Below, in pieces: positions 59,661 through 60,012 of a stretch of DNA of 60,012 nt. Below the pieces are notes generated by a model. That model made no database searches. It saw only the letters and a program-made list of their open reading frames with translations, and was not told where the DNA came from. Source of the DNA: Clostridiales bacterium (lineage in GTDB: Bacteria > Bacillota > Clostridia > Christensenellales > Aristaeellaceae); NCBI GenBank assembly GCA_024684375.1, contig JAIKWZ010000007.1, positions 1 to 60,012 on the forward strand. Direction: 5' to 3'. The number at the start of each line of letters is the position of its first letter. Within the stretch, counting starts at the first letter, position 1. The translations under genes and the position numbers were made by a program.

Positions 59661-60012
59661 TTAGAAGTTTAAGCCGCCTTCGCGAGCGCCAGCAGCCAGC
59701 TGAGCTACACGACCGGTGTAAATATATCCGCCGCGGTCAAACACCACATCCTTGATGCCGGCAGCGATCGCCCTTTCGGCCACGATCTTGCCAACCAGCT
59801 TGGCCTGGCCCTTCTTGTCCAGTTCCGCCATCTGAGAAGCGATGTCCTTCTCTATGGTGGAAGCGGCGCATAGGGTGTTGCCCTTGGTGTCGTCGATAAC
59901 TTGAGCGTAGATATGCGCGTTGGAACGGAACACGCACAGACGCGGACGCTCGGGCGTACCGCTGATCTTTTTGCGCACACGTTCGTGGCGTATCACGCGG
60001 ATCTCGTTTCTA
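59661..60012 (-). CDS. rplR: 50S ribosomal protein L18 (partial, start beyond right edge)
   Basis: The frame is open to the last base of the window; residues read [20 protein letters not shown] onward, i.e. the normal L18 N-terminal basic region minus its first few residues. [41 protein letters not shown] and the ending AREGGLNF are typical 5S-rRNA-binding L18. An internal GTG at 59996 is not the likely start because the conserved residues continue upstream. Confidence 0.96.
   Translation of the reverse strand, partial: RNEIRVIRHERVRKKISGTPERPRLCVFRSNAHIYAQVIDDTKGNTLCAASTIEKDIASQMAELDKKGQAKLVGKIVAERAIAAGIKDVVFDRGGYIYTGRVAQLAAGAREGGLNF

Overview
The window is chromosomal DNA from a GC-rich member of the Bacillota, class Clostridia. 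Several features support this: IspH fused to ribosomal protein S1, the infC-rpmI-rplT leader, the HemZ, WhiA and RelA repertoire, a KOW protein between map and infA, the C-type (Zn ribbon) L36 and the long-lid Adk. Promoters are strong sigma-A type and most have an exact 17-bp spacer. A fermentative, carbohydrate-using, animal-associated lineage such as a Christensenellales-like clostridium would fit the sugar genes and signal peptides, but that is inference. No IS element, prophage, CRISPR array or integrase is visible.

Left part (1-13.2 kb). The IspH-S1 fusion gene runs off the left edge and is divergent from ogt. Two secreted proteins of unknown function follow on the minus strand: a 706-aa repeat protein and a TPR/propeller-like protein. 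Next comes a minus-strand run of sugar epimerase-oxidoreductase, epimerase, MBOAT acyltransferase, AlgJ-like SGNH protein, murB and whiA, which mixes sugar catabolism, exopolysaccharide acylation and cell-wall synthesis.

Centre (13.2-31 kb). infC (ATC start, L20-type leader with attenuator)-rpmI-rplT is followed by tRNA-Ser(CGA), an aldo/keto reductase and a UroD-like protein. The rpoB-rpoC pair lies convergent to these and has its own promoter. Divergent from rpoB is an unusual two-gene unit, RpiB fused to a papain-like (C39-type) domain followed by a heparinase II/III-like protein. It faces a GH140-like glycosidase. The rpsF-ssb-rpsR operon and a possible small secreted peptide gene come next.

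Sugar locus (31.4-39.4 kb). A ChvE/GguAB-type monosaccharide ABC transporter, whose permease carries an extra ~220-aa extracytoplasmic coiled-coil domain, is divergent from a PfkB kinase and a D-lyxose isomerase-like cupin. A mannitol-1-phosphate dehydrogenase-like gene converges on these.

Right part (39.4-60 kb). A short minus-strand run (GNAT, secreted protein, TGS-containing nucleoside kinase, HD hydrolase) is divergent from a nine-gene plus-strand operon with a consensus promoter: secDF-recJ-relA-dtd-MBL-hemZ-cyclophilin-deacetylase-PAP2. The window closes with the distal end of the spc ribosomal-protein operon on the minus strand: rplR (cut by the right edge)-rpsE-rpmD-rplO-secY-adk-map-KOW-infA-rpmJ, ending in a strong terminator.

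The best candidates for something new are the RpiB-peptidase-like fusion with its heparinase partner and the permease with the extracytoplasmic coiled-coil. Of lesser interest are the acidic RpoB tail, the epimerase/oxidoreductase fusion (possibly a one-base indel) and the promoter-equipped 44-aa secreted peptide.
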